Part shown: positions 1 through 6,752 of the stretch, piece by piece
How positions within the stretch are numbered: position 1 is the stretch's first letter
How the letters are laid out: the number at the start of each line of letters is the position of its first letter
NCBI GenBank assembly: GCA_020630795.1
Contig: JAHDIK010000028.1
Span: 1-33,245 of the forward strand
Direction: 5' to 3'
Source of the DNA: Colwellia sp.
GTDB taxonomy: Bacteria; Pseudomonadota; Gammaproteobacteria; Enterobacterales; Alteromonadaceae
Length of the DNA stretch: 33,245 bases
The notes under the pieces: generated by a model
The model's database searches: none
The model's input: the letters and a program-made list of their open reading frames with translations, nothing else
Told to the model about the DNA's origin: nothing
Made by a program: the position numbers and the translations under genes

Positions 1-55
1 GATTCAAAATCCGTTGCTTTCGAGCGTGACGGTTCAAGTCCGTCCTCCGGTACCA
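1..55 (+). tRNA. tRNA-Leu(CAA), 3' portion only
   Basis: The window opens inside the anticodon stem: GATTCAAAATC gives a seven-base loop TTCAAAA with anticodon CAA. A long class II variable arm follows, then the T arm (GACGG, loop TTCAAGT, CCGTC), the 3' acceptor strand and an encoded CCA ending at 55. The long variable arm and anticodon fit tRNA-Leu for UUG codons. The 5' half lies outside the window. Confidence 0.9.
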
Positions 56-64
56 TGATATTGA

Positions 65-100
65 AGCCCTGACTCGCTAGAGTCAGGGCTTTTTTTATTT
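65..100 (+). terminator. Rho-independent terminator after tRNA-Leu
   Basis: Perfect 11-bp stem AGCCCTGACTC / GAGTCAGGGCT with loop GCTA, followed by a run of T. It starts ten bases after the CCA end and closes the tRNA transcription unit. Confidence 0.93.
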
Positions 101-136
101 TAGCATTGCAATACCATTATTTAAGGTGGAGCTTTT

Positions 137-505
137 CTATTTGGAAGTTATTTGTTTAACGTAGTGCGTTCTGCCAAGGATGTCGCATTCTAATATCCAG
201 TTGTTTCCTTTGAGCATCAGTAACATCCACGACTCTTGAAGTTCTAATATTTTTTCTAAGCTTTTGCTCTTTCTAATTTTTTTAACAATTGTTAAACGTC
301 TTTCTTCTTCCTTAATTTTTTTCTTTAATCTTTTTCTGTCAGCAGTAGGCATAGAAGTTAAATGGTAGTTATTACACCTGTTACATAAATAGGGAGTTGT
401 GTTCTTCGTAAAATTCCTGTGTTTTTTCTGACGTGAACGACACATCAGTCGTGCATCTTGTTTGGCATCCTCAAAGGATGAATAACTTATTTTATAACAC
501 CTCAT
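137..505 (-). CDS. Small basic CxxC (zinc-ribbon-like) protein, function unknown
   Basis: A 122-residue, very Lys/Arg-rich protein. Residues about 39-50 read YLCNRCNNYHLT, a CxxC followed by Tyr-His-Leu-Thr. I know this pattern from short zinc-binding proteins common in phages and mobile elements of marine Gammaproteobacteria, but I do not recognise a named family. Residues about 55-90 are strongly charged and probably helical (KKKIKEEERR). A good Shine-Dalgarno AGGAG lies ten bases before the ATG, which supports a real gene. It lies tail-to-tail with tRNA-Leu. Position beside a tRNA and composition hint at a remnant of an integrated element, but no integrase or att repeat is visible. Nucleic-acid binding is only inferred. 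Confidence 0.6.
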   Translation of the reverse strand: MRCYKISYSSFEDAKQDARLMCRSRQKKHRNFTKNTTPYLCNRCNNYHLTSMPTADRKRLKKKIKEEERRLTIVKKIRKSKSLEKILELQESWMLLMLKGNNWILECDILGRTHYVKQITSK

Positions 506-722
506 TTAATTAAGACTCCTGAAGTATCTAATTCATATTCCGTTTGGTTAAAAGAGTTACTAAAAAGTGTAGTACATATTTTTAGGAGCGAGAGTTACCT
601 TTCTTAAAATTATTTGTTTTGTATTTAATTTTTGTTGTTTGTATTTGAAATGTTTGTTAGTTTTATGTTTGTTGTATATTGTTAAATATTATCAATTTTA
701 AGTTGTAATTAAAGGTAATGAG

Positions 723-2786
723 ATGAGACGAGTGATATCAAGAGAGTTAATGAAGCTAAGTGGTTTTTCATTACTGTTATGTGTGTTGGTTGGTTGCGGT
801 AGTAGTTCAGGAGGGACTACGGTAAATACACCTGAGCCAGTTGTTACGCCTGATGCTCCCGTTGTATCAACGCCAGTACCTGACCCTCTTCCTGATCTGG
901 GGTATGTTATTGATGTGAACGTAAATGTTAATCACGTCAAAGGTGGTGTAGGGGAATTTGACCGTAGTAAGTTTATCACGATGCATATTTCTACAGTAGA
1001 CAACGAATGGCCTGATAATCAGACTGCCGTTGATTTTATTGAAGATAATGATATTTACTTCGGTCGTAATAACGGTGCTATGCCGTGGCAACTTAGTCGT
1101 CTTGAAAGCTCAGCTGATAATGGCGTTATAAGTGACACTGATATGACTACATATGGAGAGCAGGCTAAAGGTTGGTATAAAAATAGTACAAGTGTACATA
1201 GCTTAGAAAATCGTATGAAAAATATGATGTATGGCGGCCAAGAATTTATGTATCCACATAAAGAAAAGTCGACTTGCTCTGGACATTGTGAAGGTAATAC
1301 GTGGTTGGCTGGTTATGATGAATACGCTCGATTTTTTAGTGAGTTTTTAACGAAGTATTTTGGAATGGGTAGTGTTACAGGAGAAGCTAAGCCAACGATT
1401 GTTGAGGTAATGAATGAACCATTTGTTAAGTCTAATAAACTAAAAACGACAAATGCTAACATCACTGAACTTCATAAAATTGTAGCCGACAAACTTAGCG
1501 TAGATCATCCTGATGTTCGTGTTGGAGGGTTTACAGCAGCATACCCTGCGTTGGAGCAGAATAACGGTAATTTTGATTTATTCGACAACACTTGGAAAAC
1601 ATTTATTGATGGGGCTGGTGATGTGATGGACTTCTATTCGATCCATCTTTATGACAATCATAATAATGTAGACCATCAATACCGTTCGGGTGCCAATATT
1701 GAAGCAATACTCGATATGATTGAGCACTACAGCGTATTGAAAATTGGAGAAGCTAAACCTTGGGTAATTTCTGAATATGGTTTCTTTTCACCGCATCATA
1801 AGAGTGCTCCATACTCAAAGGAGATAGACTGGTGGAATATACGTTCTTATTCTTCAATTATGATGCAACTTATGAATAAACCAGATCAAATTATGGCATC
1901 TATTCCGTTTTCAATATTAAAAGCATTATGGTCGGGAAATAACGGTATTGATGAAAATGGTCATCGTTATGGGCCACGTATGTTTATTTTGCGCAACGAG
2001 TTAGATGGAAGTATTAATGTAGAAGATAATGGTGATTGGATACTGTCTGATTTAGCTTTATTTTATCAGTTATGGTCTGAGGTTAATGGCAGGAGAGTTG
2101 AAACAAAAGCGTCTGATATTGATTTACAAACTGATGCATATGTTGACGGTAAAACACTTTACTTTATTGTGAATAATCTTGAGCATGAAGATGTAGAGTT
2201 TTCATTTGATTTAATTGAAACACACAATGCAAATATTACTTCAATTTCAGCTAAGCATTTGTATTACGATAATACTTTAAATTCGGCTGTGTTGAATGAC
2301 GAGGCGCTAGTAGCAACTACCTCAAGTTATACTGTTAATGCTAATGCGACGGTTATTTTAAAAGTTGTTTTTAATGATGATGTAAATATTGATCAAACTA
2401 TTGAAGAGAGTAAATATTACGCCGATAAAATGAAGCAACCTATTTTAAGTGGTCAAGATAATACATTGACTATTAATAATGTGTCAGTAGATTCCGCACA
2501 TGGTGAAGCGGTACTTCGCCTAGGAGTTGGTAGATTACATAATCAATCATTAGACCCAACAATTACTGTTAACGGTACTCAGATCTTGGTTCCTAAAGAT
2601 GTTAGAGGTTATGACCAAAAAAACAAAGACAGCTTTTTTGGTGTGCTTGAAATTCCAGTCGCTTATGAATTGCTAAACACGAATAATTCTATTGCTGTGA
2701 AGTTTAGCGATTCCGGCGGATTTATCACAAGTGCTAGTTTACAAGTATTTGAAAGTTCAACAGAGTTAGTGAGATTCAAACAGTAA
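723..2786 (+). CDS. Secreted lipoprotein glycoside hydrolase, GH86-like (beta-agarase/porphyranase type)
   Basis: A 687-residue protein with a type II signal peptide. The lipobox LVGC puts the lipidated Cys at 25, followed by Gly, which predicts outer-membrane anchoring. A Pro/Val-rich linker spans about 35-58. The central region has clan GH-A hallmarks: MNEP with Glu232 as likely acid/base and SEYG with Glu351 as likely nucleophile. The stretch around ITMHISTVDNEW and the spacing of the motifs resemble GH86 enzymes, which cleave agarose or porphyran of red algae. The C-terminal ~200 residues look like beta-sandwich accessory domains. The start is supported by AAGG seven bases upstream. The gene stands alone: no other red-algal polysaccharide gene is in the window. 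The GH-A fold is fairly sure, the GH86 assignment is from pattern memory, and the exact substrate is unknown. Confidence 0.72.
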   Translation: MRRVISRELMKLSGFSLLLCVLVGCGSSSGGTTVNTPEPVVTPDAPVVSTPVPDPLPDLGYVIDVNVNVNHVKGGVGEFDRSKFITMHISTVDNEWPDNQTAVDFIEDNDIYFGRNNGAMPWQLSRLESSADNGVISDTDMTTYGEQAKGWYKNSTSVHSLENRMKNMMYGGQEFMYPHKEKSTCSGHCEGNTWLAGYDEYARFFSEFLTKYFGMGSVTGEAKPTIVEVMNEPFVKSNKLKTTNANITELHKIVADKLSVDHPDVRVGGFTAAYPALEQNNGNFDLFDNTWKTFIDGAGDVMDFYSIHLYDNHNNVDHQYRSGANIEAILDMIEHYSVLKIGEAKPWVISEYGFFSPHHKSAPYSKEIDWWNIRSYSSIMMQLMNKPDQIMASIPFSILKALWSGNNGIDENGHRYGPRMFILRNELDGSINVEDNGDWILSDLALFYQLWSEVNGRRVETKASDIDLQTDAYVDGKTLYFIVNNLEHEDVEFSFDLIETHNANITSISAKHLYYDNTLNSAVLNDEALVATTSSYTVNANATVILKVVFNDDVNIDQTIEESKYYADKMKQPILSGQDNTLTINNVSVDSAHGEAVLRLGVGRLHNQSLDPTITVNGTQILVPKDVRGYDQKNKDSFFGVLEIPVAYELLNTNNSIAVKFSDSGGFITSASLQVFESSTELVRFKQ

Positions 2787-2836
2787 TGTTGCCTTTTTAG
2801 GTATAAGTCACTTGAGCTTATATTGATTACAGACTA

Positions 2837-2864
2837 AAAGGCTACCCAAAGTAAGGTAGCCTTT
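2837..2864 (+). terminator. Terminator hairpin between convergent genes
   Basis: Ten-bp perfect stem AAAGGCTACC / GGTAGCCTTT with an eight-base loop, between the ends of the GH86-like gene and the aldo/keto reductase gene. Its short T tract suits the plus strand best; it could act in both directions. Confidence 0.75.
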
Positions 2865-2889
2865 ATTCGTTCGTTATTTATTGTTGATG

Positions 2890-3942
2890 CTAGAAAGGTT
2901 TGGGGAATGCCTTTAAAACTTTTCCTATTTCTGCAAGAGCTTCATCAGAAAGTTGAATAGTAAAAGCGTCAATATTTTCTTTAAGTTGCTCCATGTTGGT
3001 AGCACCAATAATGGTAGACGTTACACCATGGACTTGTTTACACCAAGCAAGTGCCAGTTGGGCAGGTGTTAATCCGTATTGAGCTGCAATTTCCGCATAT
3101 GCTTGCGTTGCTTTATGAGTTGAATCCGTATCTCTGAATAACCCATTACGTTGCATTAATGTCCATCTACTGCCTTCTGGACGTGCATTGTTTAAGTATT
3201 TTCCTGTAAGTGCGCCAGTTGCAAGAGGAGACCACGGTAAATAGGCGATGTTTTCACGTATACAGTTTTCTAACAAGTAAGGGGTGTCTTGAGTTTGTAA
3301 TAAGTTAAATTCGTTTTGAATTGAAACCATACGGGGTAAATTATGCTGTTTACTTAACGTTAAGTAGGTATTTAACCCCCATGGAGTGTCATCTGACAAA
3401 CCACAATGCTTAATTTTACCTGCTTTAACGCACCTATCTAATCCTTCAAGAATATCGAGCATGTTCTCAACTTCTTGTTGGGTAGTTGTTACTGAAAAAT
3501 CAATTTGTTGTGGCCAATGTTGCCCAAAATGATTGTGCTGCCTGTTAGGCCAATGCAGTTGATACAAATCGATATAGTCGGTTTGTAGTCGTTTTAACGA
3601 TCCTTCAACAGCTAGCTCAACGTTTTTACCTGTTATTGGACTTCCTTCTCTGATCCACGGAAGACTGGGCCCTGCAATTTTCGATGCTAAAACTAGGTGT
3701 TGTCTTTGATTATTGTGTCTTGAGAGCCAATTACCTATTATTTCTTCAGTTTTTCCGTATGTATCAGAAGATGGAGGAACAGCATACAACTCTGCAGTGT
3801 CGATAAAGTTAACTTGCTTTTCTAATGCGTAATTTAATTGTTGATCTGCATCGTTTTGATTGTTCTGTAATCCCCACGTCATACTACCTAAACAAACATT
3901 TGATACAGATAAATTACTGTGGCCTAACGTTGAATATTCCAT
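2890..3942 (-). CDS. tas: NADP(H)-dependent aldo/keto reductase, Tas-like
   Basis: A 350-residue TIM-barrel oxidoreductase close in length and motifs to E. coli Tas (346 residues). The aldo/keto reductase tetrad is visible: Asp48 and Tyr53 (FIDTAELY), Lys88 (ASK) and His130 (YQLHW). The C-terminal STIIGAT and following helix match the NADP-binding end of the family. It reduces carbonyl compounds in the cytoplasm; the physiological substrate of Tas is not settled. No clear Shine-Dalgarno precedes the ATG, but the N-terminus EYSTLGHSNLSVS aligns with the family start. It is convergent with the GH86-like gene and appears monocistronic. Confidence 0.9.
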   Translation of the reverse strand: MEYSTLGHSNLSVSNVCLGSMTWGLQNNQNDADQQLNYALEKQVNFIDTAELYAVPPSSDTYGKTEEIIGNWLSRHNNQRQHLVLASKIAGPSLPWIREGSPITGKNVELAVEGSLKRLQTDYIDLYQLHWPNRQHNHFGQHWPQQIDFSVTTTQQEVENMLDILEGLDRCVKAGKIKHCGLSDDTPWGLNTYLTLSKQHNLPRMVSIQNEFNLLQTQDTPYLLENCIRENIAYLPWSPLATGALTGKYLNNARPEGSRWTLMQRNGLFRDTDSTHKATQAYAEIAAQYGLTPAQLALAWCKQVHGVTSTIIGATNMEQLKENIDAFTIQLSDEALAEIGKVLKAFPKPF

Positions 3943-4052
3943 TGAATTTCATAATTGTATTTAAAAGACAGAGAAAGCTAGTTTATAAGGATAATAAGGA
4001 TGAATCTAGAAGGTATAACTGAAAATTTAGGATAACTTTAAGGATAATGAAA

Positions 4053-4129
4053 TGGTGGCCCCTCCCTGACTTGAACAGGGGACCTGCCGATTATGAGTCG
4101 GATGCTCTAACCAACTGAGCTAAGGGGCC
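4053..4129 (-). tRNA. ileX: tRNA-Ile2 with CAU anticodon (ileX-type)
   Basis: The minus strand folds as a complete 77-nt tRNA: acceptor GGCCCCT / AGGGGCC, D arm with GCTCAGTTGGTTAGAGC, anticodon stem CCGA / TCGG with loop CTCATAA, T arm CCCTG / CAGGG, and encoded CCA. Anticodon CAU could mean elongator Met, but the acceptor and overall sequence match E. coli ileX, whose C34 is changed to lysidine by TilS so that it reads AUA. E. coli elongator tRNA-Met has a different acceptor (GGCTACG). Confidence 0.88.
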
Positions 4130-4173
4130 GTTTCATTTGCTAAAAGTGATAGTTTCATTTTTTAGCGGCGAGA

Positions 4174-4202
4174 AGTATAAGCATTTTTAATTTTGTTGTC
4201 AC
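4174..4202 (-). promoter_or_regulatory. Sigma-70 promoter for tRNA-Ile2
   Basis: On the minus strand, -35 GTGACA (4197-4202) and -10 TATACT (4174-4179) are separated by exactly 17 bases. Each hexamer differs from consensus at one position. The bases after the -10 are GC-rich (CGCCGC), the discriminator type found at stable-RNA promoters under stringent control. Predicted start is near 4167, about 38 bases before the mature tRNA. Confidence 0.8.
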
Positions 4203-4269
4203 CCTTATAAATCTAAAAATGTGGTATTGATTAACTGTTAGCTTAAATGTTAATCAGTTTAAGGTACTT

Positions 4270-4320
4270 TTGAGGCGTAACAACTATTAAGAACTTAATT
4301 TAGTTAACGTTACGCCTTAA
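4270..4320. repeat. Long imperfect inverted repeat (hairpin)
   Basis: GGCGTAAC (4274-4281) pairs with GTTACGCC (4309-4316), and the pairing extends outward by about four pairs including a G-T. Inside, AACTATTAAG can pair with CTTAA and TAGTT, leaving small bulges, so nearly the whole 51 bases folds. It lies just after the stop of the peptidoglycan-binding gene. No clear T tract follows, so it may be a 3'-end stem or a lone copy of a dispersed repeat. Confidence 0.6.
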
Positions 4321-4336
4321 AGCATAAATAAAATGA

Positions 4337-4939
4337 TTATTTACTATTTTTAGTTTTTAGAAATAAACTTGCTAGCGTGCGCTGATCTAAAACACCAGTA
4401 ACGGTTAAGCCTATTTTCTTTTGGAATTTTTCGATAGCAATAGCGTCTTCTTTTGTAAATGAGTTTGTAATATCACCACTTAAAAAGCCCATAGCTTTTA
4501 ATCGTGTTTTAACTCTTTTAATGATCTCTTGATAAAAGTAGCTTTTAGACTTTCCTATTTGGATACTGACAAGGTTACTGTTTTGTTCAAGTCGAATTGG
4601 AAATAGTGTTTTAACTAAGCTATTTGTCGCCGTTAAAAATTTAATTTCAGGGTTATTACCGCAGTAACTTTTTAATAAACTCAACAGTAATTCAGTTGTT
4701 TGCCAAGGAGTAATATCAAAGTTATTAGGTTGAAATTGGTTGTATGACGTTACAAACCCTTCTAGCCATCCCCCAAACAAGTAATAGTCAGTGGATTTAG
4801 CATCAAATGCTTTAGTATAAGTTTCACAACTTTGTTTGCCAGCGCCTTTTACTGCAAACTTACCGTTGGTATCTGCCGAAAATGATTGAAAAGATAAGAC
4901 AGTACAACAAATTATAATTAGGTTAGTTAGCTTTTTCAT
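4337..4939 (-). CDS. Secreted protein with C-terminal peptidoglycan-binding domain
   Basis: A 200-residue protein with a signal peptide cleaved after about residue 22 (QSFSA). Residues about 140-198 form a PG_binding_1-like repeat (RLKAMGFLSGDIT..., AIEKFQKKIGLTVTGVLDQRTLASLF), which in other proteins binds the cell wall. The N-terminal part contains Cys38 and Cys93, likely disulfide-bonded, with GGWLEGF between them, faintly resembling Rap1a/Tai-type small periplasmic proteins. No catalytic domain is evident. It stands alone between tRNA-Ile2 and the PEP-CTERM gene. Its exact function is not recognised. Confidence 0.75.
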   Translation of the reverse strand: MKKLTNLIIICCTVLSFQSFSADTNGKFAVKGAGKQSCETYTKAFDAKSTDYYLFGGWLEGFVTSYNQFQPNNFDITPWQTTELLLSLLKSYCGNNPEIKFLTATNSLVKTLFPIRLEQNSNLVSIQIGKSKSYFYQEIIKRVKTRLKAMGFLSGDITNSFTKEDAIAIEKFQKKIGLTVTGVLDQRTLASLFLKTKNSK

Positions 4940-4959
4940 AGTCCCTCAAGTTTATGCGT

Positions 4960-5002
4960 CAATAAAATAAAAAGCTTAAGCTACATAAGTAACTTAAGCT
5001 TT
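4960..5002 (-). terminator. Rho-independent terminator of the PEP-CTERM gene
   Basis: AAAGCTTAAG (4971-4980) and CTTAAGCTTT (4993-5002) form a ten-bp stem with a 12-base loop. On the minus strand it is followed by TTTATTTTATT. It lies about 60 bases after the stop of the PEP-CTERM gene and just before the start of the next minus-strand gene. Confidence 0.85.
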
Positions 5003-5063
5003 AATCATGTGTTTAACTTTACGTTATGCTAGTTAAAACGTAAATAGCGTAATACCTAACAAT

Positions 5064-6518
5064 TTACGCCGTTTTTTTACGCCTTAATGCATTAAGTCCT
5101 AATAGAGAAAGACCAAATAACGCGATTGAGCTAGGTTCAGGTACAGACGTTCCGTTATCAACAAATGTTGTTATTGGATTTTGAGTAACAAATGTACCTA
5201 CTGAGTTAAATGACACACCTAATGCAAACGCTAAAGAATCTGTAGGGTCAAGTCCTAAATCAGGGTTAATACCATCTAAAGTAAACTCACTAACACCTGC
5301 GCCAAACGTAAGTGTTTGGCCTGCTAACAATAGTTGTGAATATGTTCCACTATTGTCAGTAAAGTGAACCATATAACCGTCAGCATCATTAACAGTTAAT
5401 AGTGTTGGCGCTGTTACCGAACCAAACTCACCGTCTGTTTGGTAAACGTAACCAGTAGCTACGTCAGGATCAAGCCAAATTGTTTCACCTTCTTCTAACT
5501 CTGGTAATTCAAATACAAAAGCACCTTCGTCGTTCGTAGGGTTACTTGGATCCGGTAGGATTGGTGTAAATTCTGAATTACCACTTTCACTGTCGAAGTT
5601 ACCAAAGCTGCTCAAGAAAACAGTACTGTCGTATGATGTGTCACCAGCATCAGCAATGATTATTGAAAAGCTGTTACCTACACTTCCTGGCTCAACAGGT
5701 ATATCAAAACGCAGTAATGGAACGCCGTTAGGTGCCAACATACCGTTTAACTCTGTACCTGTAATAGGTGCAAAGTCTGGGTGATCGATATTAACAGGTA
5801 ATAATGGATCTCCAGGTGAGCTTCCGGCTGGCAATACGCCAGATACCAACTCATCATTTAGAAACATACCGAAAGCATCAGTAAAGCTTGAATCAACGAA
5901 GTCAGGATATTCTTCTGAACCGAATGCCGCGATGAAAGAAATTGTGTCTACACTGTCATTTACATCAAATGTGATATTAAGTTCTATTGGATCACGGTGA
6001 TTTTGTTGACCGCTAATAGTTGAAAGTAGTGCATCTTGTTCTGGGGTAGCGAACGTTCCAATGTTCCCTGAGTTACTGTTGGAAGTATTTGGCCCGTCTT
6101 CATAATCACTCACAAAGCCCGAACTTAATACGATACCACCTTGGCTAGGTAAACCGTACACACCAGAAGAATTAGTATAGGTGCCTGCTTGTAATGAAGT
6201 AAAGCCATCCGTAGTTAATGTTGAAAAACTCGAAAATTGCGCAACATCAACATCAACATCAACATCAACAGGACCTTCAGGGAAACAAACTTCATCATCA
6301 CAACCGTCGTCACCTCCGCCGCCAATGTCGCTACCGCCAAACAATGAAGAGCTTGTTATGGTGATACCTGAACTAGGAATAATTAAAGAGTTAGCTAATG
6401 TACTAGCATCTTGTTCTGCTGTAATTACAATTGCAGAAGCTGATGAGCTAAAGAGCGCTATAGCAACAGCGCAAGATACTTGATTTAAGTATTTAAATTT
6501 ATTTGCAGATAATGACAT
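5064..6518 (-). CDS. Choice-of-anchor L domain, PEP-CTERM sorted exported protein
   Basis: A 484-residue acidic exported protein. The N-terminal signal peptide ends near residue 29 (SSASA). Residues about 105-330 match the choice-of-anchor L domain: GGIVLSSG, ELNITFDV, FAA/AFGSEEYPDFV and DAFGMFLN. The C-terminus is a textbook PEP-CTERM tail: VPEPSSIALFGLSLLGLNAL followed by RRKK. Such proteins are recognised by an exosortase at the inner membrane and are associated with exopolysaccharide and floc matrix; no exosortase gene is in this window. A run of Asp-Val repeats at about 83-92 comes from a DNA hexamer repeat. AAGGA lies seven bases before the ATG. A candidate sigma-54 promoter and a clear terminator bracket the gene as a single unit. 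Confidence 0.93.
   Translation of the reverse strand: MSLSANKFKYLNQVSCAVAIALFSSSASAIVITAEQDASTLANSLIIPSSGITITSSSLFGGSDIGGGGDDGCDDEVCFPEGPVDVDVDVDVAQFSSFSTLTTDGFTSLQAGTYTNSSGVYGLPSQGGIVLSSGFVSDYEDGPNTSNSNSGNIGTFATPEQDALLSTISGQQNHRDPIELNITFDVNDSVDTISFIAAFGSEEYPDFVDSSFTDAFGMFLNDELVSGVLPAGSSPGDPLLPVNIDHPDFAPITGTELNGMLAPNGVPLLRFDIPVEPGSVGNSFSIIIADAGDTSYDSTVFLSSFGNFDSESGNSEFTPILPDPSNPTNDEGAFVFELPELEEGETIWLDPDVATGYVYQTDGEFGSVTAPTLLTVNDADGYMVHFTDNSGTYSQLLLAGQTLTFGAGVSEFTLDGINPDLGLDPTDSLAFALGVSFNSVGTFVTQNPITTFVDNGTSVPEPSSIALFGLSLLGLNALRRKKTA
6243..6270. repeat. Hexamer tandem repeat (AACATC, 4.7 copies) inside the PEP-CTERM gene
   Basis: Four perfect AACATC units plus AACA, in frame, encoding alternating Asp-Val. 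Length change by slippage would add or remove Asp-Val pairs without breaking the frame. Confidence 0.9.
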
Positions 6519-6571
6519 GTTCTTATCCTTCCGTGTTTAATTAATACAAACTTTCTACTTGTCAGTACATA

Positions 6572-6587
6572 GGCAAATATTGCACCA
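6572..6587 (-). promoter_or_regulatory. Candidate sigma-54 (RpoN) -24/-12 promoter of the PEP-CTERM gene
   Basis: The minus strand reads TGGTGCAATATTTGCC. The essential GG and GC doublets are exactly ten bases apart, and the sequence agrees with the consensus TGGYACRNNNNTTGCW except at two less conserved positions. It ends 53 bases before the ATG, leaving a leader of about 40 bases. PEP-CTERM genes are known to be under PrsK/PrsR-type sigma-54 activation in some bacteria, which supports the call. Confidence 0.62.
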
Positions 6588-6701
6588 AAACAGAACGTTT
6601 TTTAGTAATGCATTGAATATAAGGTATATTTTATTTTCCAGAGAGAGTTGCTGATGTAACTGGTTGATGAGTTTGTAAAATAAACTGACATCTATATAAA
6701 C

Positions 6702-6730
6702 AAAAAATCCAGCACTAGGCTGGATTTTTT
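6702..6730 (-). terminator. Rho-independent terminator of rpoD
   Basis: Perfect 12-bp stem AAAAAATCCAGC / GCTGGATTTTTT with a five-base loop, about 22 bases after the rpoD stop. A T run is present on either strand, so it may also work in reverse. Confidence 0.93.
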
Positions 6731-6752
6731 AGCGTAAGTAATAGTATGTACT

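Noticed and set aside
1..136. Integration site of a prophage or island at tRNA-Leu
   Set aside because: No integrase gene and no repeat of the tRNA 3' end noticed elsewhere in the window.
3825..4022. 65-codon ORF overlapping the 5' end of the aldo/keto reductase on the other strand
   Set aside because: Mostly antisense to a well-supported gene, with no recognisable protein features.
4270..4320. Integron attC site suggested by the GGCGTAAC / GTTACGCC arms
   Set aside because: The arms do not fit the RYYYAAC / GTTRRRY core sites, there is no cassette array and no integrase.
6181..6483. 100-codon ORF antisense to the PEP-CTERM gene with Thr-Ser repeats
   Set aside because: The repeats are the mirror of the Asp-Val hexamer repeat; the minus-strand frame has signal peptide, domain and sorting tail.
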